Below, piece after piece: positions 1-7,055 of a stretch of 64,000 nt of DNA. The number at the start of each line of letters is the position of its first letter. Positions within the stretch are counted from its first letter, which is position 1. Origin of the DNA: Pedococcus cremeus (lineage in GTDB: Bacteria > Actinomycetota > Actinomycetes > Actinomycetales > Dermatophilaceae); assembly GCF_900111375.1 (NCBI RefSeq), contig NZ_FOHB01000013.1:1-64000 (forward strand), read 5' to 3'. The notes under the pieces were generated by a model. The model was not told where the DNA came from, searched no databases, and saw only the letters and a list, made by a program, of their open reading frames with translations. Position numbers and translations under genes: made by a program.

Positions 1-225
1 TGGACGAGCTCGGTGAGGTTGAGCCGGTTGAGGATGGCGTCGATGTCCAGCTGGGCGGCGATGGTGTTGAGGTCGACGCGTTGTTGGACGAGCTCGGTGA
101 GGTTGAGCCGGTCGAGGATGGCGTCGATGTCCAGGTCGGCCGCGATCGCGTTGAGGTCGACGCGTTGCTGGACGAGCTTGGTGAGGTTGAGCCGGTCGAG
201 GATGGCATCGATGTCGATGCGTGAG
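1..225. repeat. 84-bp tandem repeat within the left-edge coding region
   Basis: Units starting at 15, 99 and 183 recur with an exact 84-bp period; the first two differ at roughly a tenth of positions, the third diverges after about 215. On the minus strand the unit is 28 codons and encodes alternating blocks such as LDIDAILDRLNLTELV and QQRVDLNAIAA. More degenerate copies continue to about 390. High DNA identity between adjacent units suggests recent expansion. Confidence 0.85.
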
Positions 226-746
226 GCGATGCCGTCGATGTCGACGCGCTCGAGGACGGGTTCCAGGGCGAGCCGTGCTGCCACGGCATCGACGTCGAGG
301 CGTGAGGCCGCCGTGTCGAGGTCAACGGCCGCCACCACGGTGTCGAGGTCGACGTGGTGCAGGACGAGCTCGGTGAGGTCCAGGCGCGACAGCACCACCT
401 CGACAGCCGACGGGACAACGGCGTCGACCACCGCCGACACCCTCTGCTCGATCAGGCGTCGCTGGTCTGCCCCGATGCACCCCAGGCCTCCCAGCAGTCG
501 CTCCGGCTGCAGAGCCGACGGCACCAGCGGTGGGCGCAGCGCCAAGCCCACCACGGGTCGTGCCGCCGACGCGCCGGCCCGCATCAGGCGACCCGCTACC
601 CCGATGCCGATCGCCGACGTGCCCAGCGCCACGTCCGCCAACGACGGGCTCGCCCCATCGCCTTCCGCCCCGCCGGGTCGCCCACGGGCCGTTTCACTCG
701 CGCCGGCCGGCCCGCCTGCCCGCTCGTCAGGGTGGCTGAGTGACAC
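1..746 (-). CDS. Repeat-rich protein of unknown function, 5' part only (3' end outside window)
   Basis: The reading frame enters from a GTG at 744-746 (MSLSHPDERAGG) and stays open to the left edge; an in-frame GTG 24 nt upstream is an alternative start, and neither has a strong Shine-Dalgarno. The first ~120 residues are Ala/Gly/Pro-rich. From about residue 95 the protein becomes a series of short repeats in which Val/Ile/Leu-Asp alternates with hydrophobic residues (VDLDTVVAAVDLD, then LDIDAILDRLNLTELV), finally resolving into regular 28-residue units. I recall actinobacterial membrane proteins with such (V/L)D-type repeats before an RDD transmembrane domain, but no RDD segment is visible here, so that assignment is only a guess. 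The repeats may form a coiled or solenoid-like spacer. Confidence 0.6.
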   Translation of the reverse strand, partial: MSLSHPDERAGGPAGASETARGRPGGAEGDGASPSLADVALGTSAIGIGVAGRLMRAGASAARPVVGLALRPPLVPSALQPERLLGGLGCIGADQRRLIEQRVSAVVDAVVPSAVEVVLSRLDLTELVLHHVDLDTVVAAVDLDTAASRLDVDAVAARLALEPVLERVDIDGIASRIDIDAILDRLNLTKLVQQRVDLNAIAADLDIDAILDRLNLTELVQQRVDLNTIAAQLDIDAILNRLNLTELV

Positions 747-886
747 CAGCCGTGGCCGCCCGAGGTGCACCCTTCCCAGCCCCCTGGCGACCTCTCGGCG
801 CAGCCCTGGGCGCGACCGGCTCGACGACCCGGGAAAGTCGTCCGGGTTGTCGAGATGCCCCGCGGTGGCCACGTGCCGTCCCTGCT

Positions 887-1729
887 TCAGGCCGCTGCTC
901 GGGGAGCCTTCGGGGTGAAGTCGGCGATGTCCATCTGCCCACCGCGCACCGTGAGGCAGGTGGACTCGGGCACCTCCCGCCACGCGCCGTGCAGGTCTCC
1001 GAGCGGCTCGGAGACGACCAGCCGGGTGTCGTCCGACAGCCCGTGCAGCAGTGGGTAGTCGGGGTACTGCTCCCGAAGGGTCGAGATGTCGGTGCTGTGG
1101 AACAGCGAGCGCGACTGGCCCTCGCTGGAGTACCGGAACGCCCACGTGGTCACACCGTCGGTGGTGGCCACGGTCATCTGGATCGGGTGCTCCACACCGT
1201 GACGCCGGCCGGTCTCCTCGATGTGCCCGACCGCGCGGGCGACGGCGGCCGGCGGGTCTGCAGCCAGCCCGTAGCTGAGGGCGAGGTAGAAGAACACCTC
1301 CGAGTCCGTGGAACCCTCGATCTCCGGGTACAGCTCGGGGTCGATCTCCAGCACCAGGTCACGCTTGACGAGGTGGAAGTCGCGGATGAGCCCGTTGTGC
1401 ATCCACAGCCACTCGCCGCGCCGGAACGGGTGGCAGTTCGACTGCTGCACCGGCGAGCCGGTGGAGGCCCGGATGTGCGCGAAGACCCGCCCGGAGAGCG
1501 CCTGCGACGACAGCTCACGCAGGTTGCGGTCGTTCCACGCGGGTTCGGTGCTGCGGAAGATGCCCGGCACGGTGTGGCGGCCGTACCAGCCCACCCCGAA
1601 GCCGTCACCGTTCGTCGTCTCGGCCCCCATCCGTGAGTGCTTGCTCTGCACCACCAGCGAGTTCTGGGGCTTGTAGAGCAGGTCCTCCAGGCAGACCGGT
1701 GATCCTGAGTACGCGAGCCATCGACACAT
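887..1729 (-). CDS. Class II glutamine amidotransferase (YafJ/EgtC-like)
   Basis: 280 residues. The start is fixed by two things: an AAGGAGG ribosome site 5-6 nt before ATG at 1727-1729, and the Ntn-hydrolase requirement that Cys follow the initiator Met (MCRWLAYSG), the catalytic nucleophile once Met is removed. Family motifs follow in order: NGDGFGVGWY, FAHIRASTGSPVQQSNCHPF, WMHNGLI and GSTDSEVFFY, all typical of the glutamine-hydrolysing domain of GATase_4/COG0121 proteins. It has no fused synthetase domain, so the ammonia acceptor is unknown. EgtC (ergothioneine biosynthesis) belongs to the same fold, but no egtA/B/D neighbours are present, so I do not assign that role. It is transcribed away from rnpB. 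Confidence 0.88.
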   Translation of the reverse strand: MCRWLAYSGSPVCLEDLLYKPQNSLVVQSKHSRMGAETTNGDGFGVGWYGRHTVPGIFRSTEPAWNDRNLRELSSQALSGRVFAHIRASTGSPVQQSNCHPFRRGEWLWMHNGLIRDFHLVKRDLVLEIDPELYPEIEGSTDSEVFFYLALSYGLAADPPAAVARAVGHIEETGRRHGVEHPIQMTVATTDGVTTWAFRYSSEGQSRSLFHSTDISTLREQYPDYPLLHGLSDDTRLVVSEPLGDLHGAWREVPESTCLTVRGGQMDIADFTPKAPRAAA

Positions 1730-1825
1730 CGTCGCCTCCTTCCGACCCATCGCAGCAGGTCCCGGATGGGCCCGGATCACCCTCTGCGGGTGACTGGACT
1801 CGCTCAGCAGGCCCCGCGGGGAGAT

Positions 1826-1866
1826 GGCGAGGTATGCCGCGTGGCGACCACGCGGCATACCTCGCC
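1826..1866. repeat. Perfect 19-bp inverted repeat with 3-nt loop in the rnpB promoter region
   Basis: Left arm 1826-1844 and right arm 1848-1866 are exact reverse complements around the loop CGA. Each arm contains the recurrent heptamer GTATGCC/GGCATAC. The element lies between two divergent genes, so it is not a terminator for either. It ends directly before the predicted rnpB -10 box and would cover the -35 region, which suggests an operator or a structural element. Confidence 0.85.
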
Positions 1867-1872
1867 TATCCT
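1867..1872 (+). promoter_or_regulatory. Predicted -10 box of rnpB
   Basis: TATCCT lies 7 nt before position 1880, the 5' end predicted from pairing of the RNA termini. No TTGACA-like -35 is seen because the inverted repeat occupies that position. Confidence 0.55.
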
Positions 1873-1879
1873 TGGTGGC

Positions 1880-2279
1880 GGATGAGTCGGCCAGGCGGTC
1901 GCGTCGGTGAGCAATCACCGCCGAGGAACGTCCGGGCTCCACAGGGCGCAGTGGTGGCTAACGGCCACCCGGGGTGACCCGCGGGACAGTGCCACAGAAA
2001 ACAGACCGCCAAGGCGAACCGCCGGCCCTCGGGCCGGTAGGCGTCAGGGCAAGGGTGAAACGGTGGTGTAAGAGACCACCAGCGGCCCCGGTGACGGGGT
2101 CGGCTTGGTAAACCCCACTGGGAGCAAGCTCAGACAGTGTGCGTCCGAGGGCTGCCCGCCCGAGCACACGGGTAGAGCGCTGGAGGCAGTCGGCAACGGC
2201 TGTCGTAGATGGATGACCGTCGCCGCGCCGCTGGTAACGGCGGCGCGGAACAGAACCCGGCGTATCGGCCGACTCATCC
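1880..2279 (+). ncRNA. rnpB: RNase P RNA, bacterial class A
   Basis: Catalytic RNA of ribonuclease P, which matures tRNA 5' ends. The sequence carries the family's conserved blocks in order: GAGGAACGTCCGGGCTCC (CR-I/P4), GGCTAACGG, GGTGACCCGCGGGACAGTG, CCACAGAAAACAGACCGCC, AGGGTGAAACGGTGG with GTAAGAGACCACC, GGTAAACCCC, GAGGGCTGC and GGTAGA. The termini pair perfectly: 1880-1892 (GGATGAGTCGGCC) with 2267-2279 (GGCCGACTCATCC), forming helix P1. About 400 nt, as expected for actinobacteria. Any open frames across this stretch are spurious. Confidence 0.97.
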
Positions 2280-2309
2280 ACCCCTCGTGGGTGTGCCTCG
2301 CTTCGGTCA

Positions 2310-2338
2310 TTGACGGCTCGGACCTGCGGGAGAACACT
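2310..2338 (+). promoter_or_regulatory. Candidate promoter for the DUF1326/DUF2182 pair
   Basis: TTGACG at 2310-2315, 17-nt spacer, AACACT at 2333-2338, followed by an AAAGGGG ribosome site at 2352-2358 and ATG at 2365. The -35 is good and the -10 weak. Confidence 0.45.
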
Positions 2339-2364
2339 CGAATGAGGCGAGAAAGGGGTCCGCC

Positions 2365-2967
2365 ATGGCTTGGAACCTGGCTGGCAGCTACCTGGAGACC
2401 TGTTCGTGCGAGCTGATGTGTCCGTGCAACCTCTCGTTCGACCACGGAGCCACCTACGACTTCTGCCGGGTGACTCTGGTGTTCAACATCCGCGAGGGCC
2501 AGGTCGAAGGCACCGACATCGCCGGGCGCAGGGTCGCGTTGATCGCAGACACGCCCAAGGTGATGACCGAGGGCAACTGGCGCCTTGGCGTGTACATCGA
2601 CGCGGAGGCCAGCGACCAGCAGTTCGACATGCTGGTCAAGGTGTTCGGCGGGCAGCTGGGTGGGCCGATGGGTGCCCTGGCCCCGCTGATCGGTGAGGTG
2701 GTCGGCGTGGAGCGGGCCACGATAGAGGTGACCGACGACGGCCTTCGGCACAGTGTCCGGGTCGGCGACACCATCGACTTCGAGATCGAGGACGTCGTCC
2801 CGTTCGGCGTGGAGACGGGTGAGCCCGTGCGCTTCCACGGGATGTTCCACCCGGTGGCCTCGGACCTCACCATGGCGGAGGCGCGGAGCAGCCGGATCAA
2901 CGCGTTCGGCATCTCCTACGAGGGCAAGACGGGGTTGTCGACGTCGGAGTTCTCCTGGGCCGCCTGA
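2365..2967 (+). CDS. DUF1326 family protein
   Basis: 200 residues, start supported by AAAGGGG six nt upstream. The N-terminus carries the family's cysteine signature CSCELMCPC (Cys13, 15, 19, 21), with aromatic residues around it; the rest is a beta-rich domain with no signal peptide or membrane segment. DUF1326 (COG5588) has no established biochemical role; the clustered cysteines suggest metal binding. It is followed after 6 nt by a DUF2182 membrane protein, a pairing that I know recurs in bacteria and that suggests joint function in handling a metal or thiol at the membrane. The function is unknown. Confidence 0.85.
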   Translation: MAWNLAGSYLETCSCELMCPCNLSFDHGATYDFCRVTLVFNIREGQVEGTDIAGRRVALIADTPKVMTEGNWRLGVYIDAEASDQQFDMLVKVFGGQLGGPMGALAPLIGEVVGVERATIEVTDDGLRHSVRVGDTIDFEIEDVVPFGVETGEPVRFHGMFHPVASDLTMAEARSSRINAFGISYEGKTGLSTSEFSWAA

Positions 2968-2973
2968 TCGGCC

Positions 2974-3783
2974 ATGGGATCGTCCACCGCACCCGGTGCC
3001 GGCGACGGCCTGAGCCCGGCATACGCAGCGGTGCGTGCGCGGCTCGGCCTGGTCGCCGCACTGTTCACCCTCGCCGTGCTCGGCTGGGTCTGGGCCGCGC
3101 ACGAGATGAGCGGCATGGACGCCGGGCCCTGGTCCGGCCTGCGCGGTCTGGGTTGGTTCCTCGGTGTCTGGGTCGTCATGATGGCGGCGATGATGCTGCC
3201 ATCGGTGGCACCCACCATCGCGCTGTACACACGGCTCACGCAGCGGAGCTCGCCGCTGTCGCCGTGGATGTTCGCCGTCGGCTACCTCCTGACGTGGACC
3301 GGCGCGGGGTTCGTCGCCTATGCGGTCGGCGTGCTCGCCGGCGCCCTGTTCGGTGACGCGCTCCGGTGGGACCACGCGGGTCGCGGCTTGGCCGCTGCGA
3401 TGCTGGCTGTCGCGGCTGCCTACGAGCTCACGCCGCTGAAGGACGTGTGCCTGGGCAAGTGCCGCAGTCCGTTGGGCGCGCTCCTCGGGTCGTGGCGAGA
3501 GGGTCGGACCGGCGCGGTGCAGATGGGCGCGCGCAACGGTGCCTGGTGCGTTGGCTGCTGCTGGGGACTGATGGCCGCGTTGTTCGCGCTGGGAGTGATG
3601 AGCCTCTCGTGGATGGCTGTGGTGGCCGGCATCATCGCCGTCGAGAAGACGCTGCCGTGGGGCCGTGGCGCCACCTACGCCACCGCGGTCCTGCTGCTCG
3701 TCCTGGCCGTGCTCCTGCTGGCCGCGCCCCAGATGCTGCCGGGGCTGACCATCCCTGGCGGCCCCATGATGTCCGCCGGCTGA
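2974..3783 (+). CDS. DUF2182 integral membrane protein
   Basis: 269 residues with about six or seven hydrophobic segments. Family marks are the WVVMMAAMMLPS segment near residue 70 and two cysteine clusters, KDVCLGKCRSPL near residue 155 and WCVGCCWGLM near residue 190, close to membrane boundaries. COG5486 is described as a predicted metal-binding integral membrane protein; no substrate is known. The gene sits 6 nt behind the DUF1326 gene and is almost certainly cotranscribed. The cysteine-rich soluble partner and the cysteine-bearing membrane protein probably form one complex (inference). Confidence 0.87.
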   Translation: MGSSTAPGAGDGLSPAYAAVRARLGLVAALFTLAVLGWVWAAHEMSGMDAGPWSGLRGLGWFLGVWVVMMAAMMLPSVAPTIALYTRLTQRSSPLSPWMFAVGYLLTWTGAGFVAYAVGVLAGALFGDALRWDHAGRGLAAAMLAVAAAYELTPLKDVCLGKCRSPLGALLGSWREGRTGAVQMGARNGAWCVGCCWGLMAALFALGVMSLSWMAVVAGIIAVEKTLPWGRGATYATAVLLLVLAVLLLAAPQMLPGLTIPGGPMMSAG

Positions 3784-3796
3784 CGTCCTCGACACA

Positions 3797-3824
3797 GAAG
3801 CCCCCGCGGGAAGGCGGAGGCTTC
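3797..3824. terminator. Hairpin between convergent genes
   Basis: Arms 3797-3807 and 3814-3824 pair with one mismatch (GAAGCCCCCGC with GCGGAGGCTTC), loop about 6 nt, just past the DUF2182 stop and before the convergent membrane-protein gene. There is no U-tract, so bidirectional termination is plausible rather than certain. Confidence 0.55.
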
Positions 3825-3862
3825 GTGAGGAGAACCGCTGGGCGATCCCGTCAGACCGTCAG

Positions 3863-4210
3863 TCAGACGATCAGGACGACCGCGGCGGTCACCGCACCGG
3901 CCAGGGCGAGCGCGCCGAGCGCGAAACTCGTGATGGCAGGGGCGGTCCAGTTACCGGACCGGTCGCGAAGGCTGGCGCCGAGCATTCCAAGGCCTGCGGT
4001 GAGCAGAACACCGCCTGCGATGAAGCACCCGAGGTACCAGGCCGCGCTGAGGCCAGCCAGCACCCAGCTGGTCGGTGCGAAGTAGGTGTACGCACCAAAC
4101 GCCGCGACGACGACGCCAAGGGTGATCAGCGTGTAGTCGACGGTACGGCTTCGGAACAGCCGCGGAAGATGGTCCACCGAGGTCTGCCCCTTCATCTGGG
4201 TCTGTGTCAT
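3863..4210 (-). CDS. Small membrane protein of unknown function
   Basis: 115 residues from ATG at 4208-4210, preceded by a strong AAGGAGGGG ribosome site. After ~20 polar residues (MTQTQMKGQTSVDHLP) there are three hydrophobic stretches around residues 25-45, 50-70 and 90-113; the protein ends within or just after the last one. I do not recognise a family. A 10-bp tandem repeat lies about 140 nt upstream. Confidence 0.7.
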   Translation of the reverse strand: MTQTQMKGQTSVDHLPRLFRSRTVDYTLITLGVVVAAFGAYTYFAPTSWVLAGLSAAWYLGCFIAGGVLLTAGLGMLGASLRDRSGNWTAPAITSFALGALALAGAVTAAVVLIV

Positions 4211-4344
4211 CTCTCTCCCCTCCTTTCTCTCTCCACCTTCAAGCGTTCGCTGCAGAGAGGCCTGGGACAGAGCCGTTGGACCCGAGTCTCGTGCGGGTAC
4301 CCGGCGCACGAGCAGCTGACGGCGCCGGGCGGGGGTCAGCTCTC

Positions 4345-4390
4345 GCGCCAGGAAGCGCCAGGAAGCGCCAGGAAGCGCCAGGAAGCGCCA
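4345..4390. repeat. 10-bp tandem repeat, about 4.6 copies
   Basis: The unit GGAAGCGCCA is repeated exactly four times at 4351-4390, preceded by a partial copy GCGCCA. It lies in the non-coding stretch between a flavodoxin-like gene and a membrane-protein gene, both on the minus strand. Probably a slippage-prone microsatellite. Confidence 0.9.
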
Positions 4391-4425
4391 GCCTGAGCCG
4401 TGGACCTAGGCCCCGCTGACGCCGG

Positions 4426-4968
4426 TCAGGCTGACGCCGACTCGAGCTGGCCCGCGAAGTGCTCGGCGAACCGCTTGACCGCGTCCCACTCGGTGTAGAC
4501 GTAGTCACGGGAGGTGTCGGTCCCGAGGTGGCCCGGCTTGTCCCCGGCGATCTTCTTCATCATGTGCCGCTTGACGAAGCCGTAGTGGGTGTAGAGCAGC
4601 GCTCCGCCGAACAGGGCGATCTTGTCGGGGTGCCACCCGGTCTCTTCCGCGAACTCCTCCACGTACCCCTGTGCCTCCTGGGTGTCCCCGTGGGCGGCGA
4701 GGCTGACGGAGAAGAAGGCCGAGGGGAGCCGCTCCAGGGTGTCGTGGTTCCTGCGCACGAACTCGACCACGTGCTTGTCGTGCTTCCCCATGTGGATGGA
4801 CGCTCCGATGACCAGGGCGTCGTAGCCGTCCGGAACCGTGTGTTCCAAGGTGGTGATGTCGGCGGTCTGCACGTCGTGACCGAGGTCGTGCAGGACGTCG
4901 GCGATGACCTCGGCGATTGTGGCGGTGTGTCCTTCGGTGGTTCCGTAGGTGATGAGCACTCTCGCCAT
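4426..4968 (-). CDS. Flavodoxin-domain protein (HemG-like fold)
   Basis: 180 residues from ATG at 4966-4968, with GAGGAGG 8 nt upstream. The N-terminus MARVLITYGTTEGHTATIA is the flavodoxin FMN-phosphate loop (T/S-x-T-x-G-x-T type). Later segments GYDALVIGASIHMGKH and SAFFSVSLAAHG match the flavodoxin-5/HemG-type proteins related to menaquinone-dependent protoporphyrinogen dehydrogenase. The C-terminal part (LLYTHYGFVKRHMMKKIAG, YTEWDAV) also fits that group. No heme genes are nearby, so a specific hemG call is not made. Single-gene unit on the minus strand. Confidence 0.78.
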   Translation of the reverse strand: MARVLITYGTTEGHTATIAEVIADVLHDLGHDVQTADITTLEHTVPDGYDALVIGASIHMGKHDKHVVEFVRRNHDTLERLPSAFFSVSLAAHGDTQEAQGYVEEFAEETGWHPDKIALFGGALLYTHYGFVKRHMMKKIAGDKPGHLGTDTSRDYVYTEWDAVKRFAEHFAGQLESASA

Positions 4969-5160
4969 GGGGCCGACCTCCTCGAGTAGGCGGGTCAGAT
5001 CAGTGGGTTGGGTGACGGCTCGGCCGCTGCGCCGCTCGGTCACCCCCCGGGTCGCGGAGGCGATCTGGGTCCCGCCTCCCGGTCGTTGCAGTTGTCATCA
5101 CTGTCGGCTGCCCAGACCGACCCAGGTAGGGACCTTGTTCCCAACCGGACGCCGCGGAGC

Positions 5161-5280
5161 TCAGCGGCGGTGCACGGGGATCGCGTGTACCCCTCTGGCC
5201 TCCGAGAGCACCAGCACCTCCTCGTCTGGTGCCGCGGCCAGGGCGGTGAGGACGGCATCCACCGACCACGGCGCCCCCAT
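5161..5280 (-). pseudogene. Gene fragment matching the C-terminus of the DUF5671-like protein at 16319-18016
   Basis: Reading from ATG at 5278-5280, 39 codons encode a peptide whose central part WSVDAVLTALAAAPDEEVL and end ARGVHAIPVHRR match the last ~37 residues of the protein ending at 16319, with about five substitutions. DNA similarity continues some 10 nt beyond the stop (GCCGCGGAGCTCA at both places) and stops upstream at the junction with the cytochrome b gene. It looks like a partial duplication or a decayed copy. An intact small protein cannot be excluded because the frame is open. Confidence 0.75.
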
Positions 5281-5339
5281 GGAAGCAGGGTCTTGACCAG
5301 GTGCCCGGCCGGACAGGGCCAGAGGCGCCCCTCGCGACC

Positions 5340-7055
5340 TCAGTCCTGCTCAGCACGGGTGGGGCCACCTATCTGTTCGTGCTGCAGGGCCGCTCGGTTG
5401 ACTCGTGACAGCTGCTCGGCGCGCTGTTGGTCCCCCGCCCGAGCAACGGGGACCGGGTCGGAGGAGTACCACCGCGCGGCTGCCGTGCGGAGTCGGGCCC
5501 GCAACCCGGTCGATGGCTCGGGCGTGCTGACGTCGTCGCAGTGGGACCGGTCGCGCCTGTGGCTCGGGCCAGAGGTCTCAGAGCTCGGCACGACGGCCCG
5601 GGACCCGGTGGCCGTGTCCGGCTGTCCGCGCGCCACCAGTCGCCACTCGTCGTAGGGCGACAGCTTCTCGTGCCTCTCGAAGAAGCCGCCTCCGGCCGTG
5701 CGGACCAACCTCCCCGTCTCTCGGCCGTGCACCACCTGGGCACGGTCGCGACGCTGCAGCGACAGGCAGGTCCGGTGTGCTGCCCACGCTGCGAGGACTG
5801 GTCCGACCAGGACCGCCACGCGCAGGGTCCAGGTGATCGCCTCGAGCGACAGGTGCAGCTTGAGCGCGATGATGTCGTTGCCCCCGGCGAGGAACAGCGC
5901 CGTGTAGAAGGCCAGCGCGGCCGCACCGATGGCTGTGCGTGCTGGAGCGTCACGCGGCCGGTCCAGGAGGTGGTGCTCCTGTGGCCCCGCGCGAGTGGCC
6001 CACCGCTCCAGGAAGGGGTAGCTGGCTGTGACCCCGTACATGATGGGCATGAGGAGCACACCGGGAAGAAGGACGTTCAGGCTCAGGGTGTGACCGAAGG
6101 CATGGATCTCCACCGGAGCCATGAGTCGCAGTGCTCCCTCGGCGAAGCCCATGTACCAGTCCGGCTGCGACCCGGCCGACGCGGCGGTGGGGTCGTACGG
6201 ACCGAAGAGCCAGATGGGGTTGATCGCGACCAGTCCGGCGATGAGGGCAACCACGCCGAAGACGATGAAGAAGAAGCCGCCGGCCTTGGCGGCATACACC
6301 GGGAGCAGCGGGAAGCCCACGACGTTTCTGTTGGTCCGGGCTGGTCCCCGGAACTGGGTGTGCTTCTGGACGACCACGACCAGCACGTGCACCACCGCGA
6401 GCGAGACGATGAGCGCCGGGAGCACCAGGACGTGGGCGGTGTAGAGGCGTGGGATGATCTCGTGCCCCGGGAAGGGGCCACCGAACACGGCGAAGGCCAG
6501 CCAGCTGCCGATGACCGGCACTGACAGCATCAGCCCGTTCGCGATGCGCAGGCCGGTGCCGGACAGCAGGTCGTCGGGCAGTGAGTAGCCCGCGAAACCC
6601 TCGATGATCGCCAGCAGCGACAGGGTCGTCCCGATCAGCCAGTTGAGCTCACGTGGCTTGCGGAACGCCCCAGTGAAGAACACCCGTCCCATGTGGACCG
6701 CGATGGCCACCGTGAAGAGCAGGGCCGCCCAGTGGTGGACCTGCCTGATCAGCAGGCCACCCCGCACGTCGAACGAGATGTCGACCGTCGACCGGTACGC
6801 CTCGCTGACGGTGATGCCTCGAAGGGGCGCATAGGTGCCGTCATAGACGACCCGTCCTGCGCTGGGGACGAACCACACCGTCAGGATCGTCCCGGTGACG
6901 AGCAGCACGACCAGCGAGTACAGCGCCACCTCACCGAGCATGAAGGACCAGTGTTCGGGAAAGACCTTGCGCAGCAACCGACCTGCGGGCTGGGTGACGC
7001 CGGTCCGGTCGTCAATCCACCCTGCAAGCCCCCCGAGCTGCCGTTCGACTGCCAT
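5340..7055 (-). CDS. QcrB-type cytochrome b, orphan copy
   Basis: 571 residues, membrane quinone-reactive diheme cytochrome b of the actinobacterial QcrB type. Visible marks: heme histidines in VHHWAALLFTVAIAVH and AHVLVLPALIVSLAVVH, the GAFRKPRELNW loop after the second helix pair, PDWYMGFAEGALRL in place of the PEWY quinol-site motif, and the long charged C-terminal tail usual in actinobacteria. The ATG at 7053-7055 overlaps the upstream stop (TGATG), so translation is coupled to the enolase-family enzyme. No qcrA, qcrC or oxidase genes are adjacent. I infer it serves a dedicated electron-transfer role for the upstream oxidoreductases rather than the canonical bcc complex; that is untested. 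Confidence 0.88.
   Translation of the reverse strand: MAVERQLGGLAGWIDDRTGVTQPAGRLLRKVFPEHWSFMLGEVALYSLVVLLVTGTILTVWFVPSAGRVVYDGTYAPLRGITVSEAYRSTVDISFDVRGGLLIRQVHHWAALLFTVAIAVHMGRVFFTGAFRKPRELNWLIGTTLSLLAIIEGFAGYSLPDDLLSGTGLRIANGLMLSVPVIGSWLAFAVFGGPFPGHEIIPRLYTAHVLVLPALIVSLAVVHVLVVVVQKHTQFRGPARTNRNVVGFPLLPVYAAKAGGFFFIVFGVVALIAGLVAINPIWLFGPYDPTAASAGSQPDWYMGFAEGALRLMAPVEIHAFGHTLSLNVLLPGVLLMPIMYGVTASYPFLERWATRAGPQEHHLLDRPRDAPARTAIGAAALAFYTALFLAGGNDIIALKLHLSLEAITWTLRVAVLVGPVLAAWAAHRTCLSLQRRDRAQVVHGRETGRLVRTAGGGFFERHEKLSPYDEWRLVARGQPDTATGSRAVVPSSETSGPSHRRDRSHCDDVSTPEPSTGLRARLRTAAARWYSSDPVPVARAGDQQRAEQLSRVNRAALQHEQIGGPTRAEQD

Noticed and set aside
1730-1942. Longer N-terminus for the class II amidotransferase
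   Set aside because: It would bury the catalytic Cys, ignores the strong ribosome site, and runs through the inverted repeat and into the 5' end of rnpB.
1958-2281. Protein-coding frames across 1900-2300
   Set aside because: The region is RNase P RNA with its conserved blocks and closing helix.
4345-4390. Short repeats as a CRISPR array
   Set aside because: Units are 10 bp, contiguous, without spacers, and no cas genes are present.
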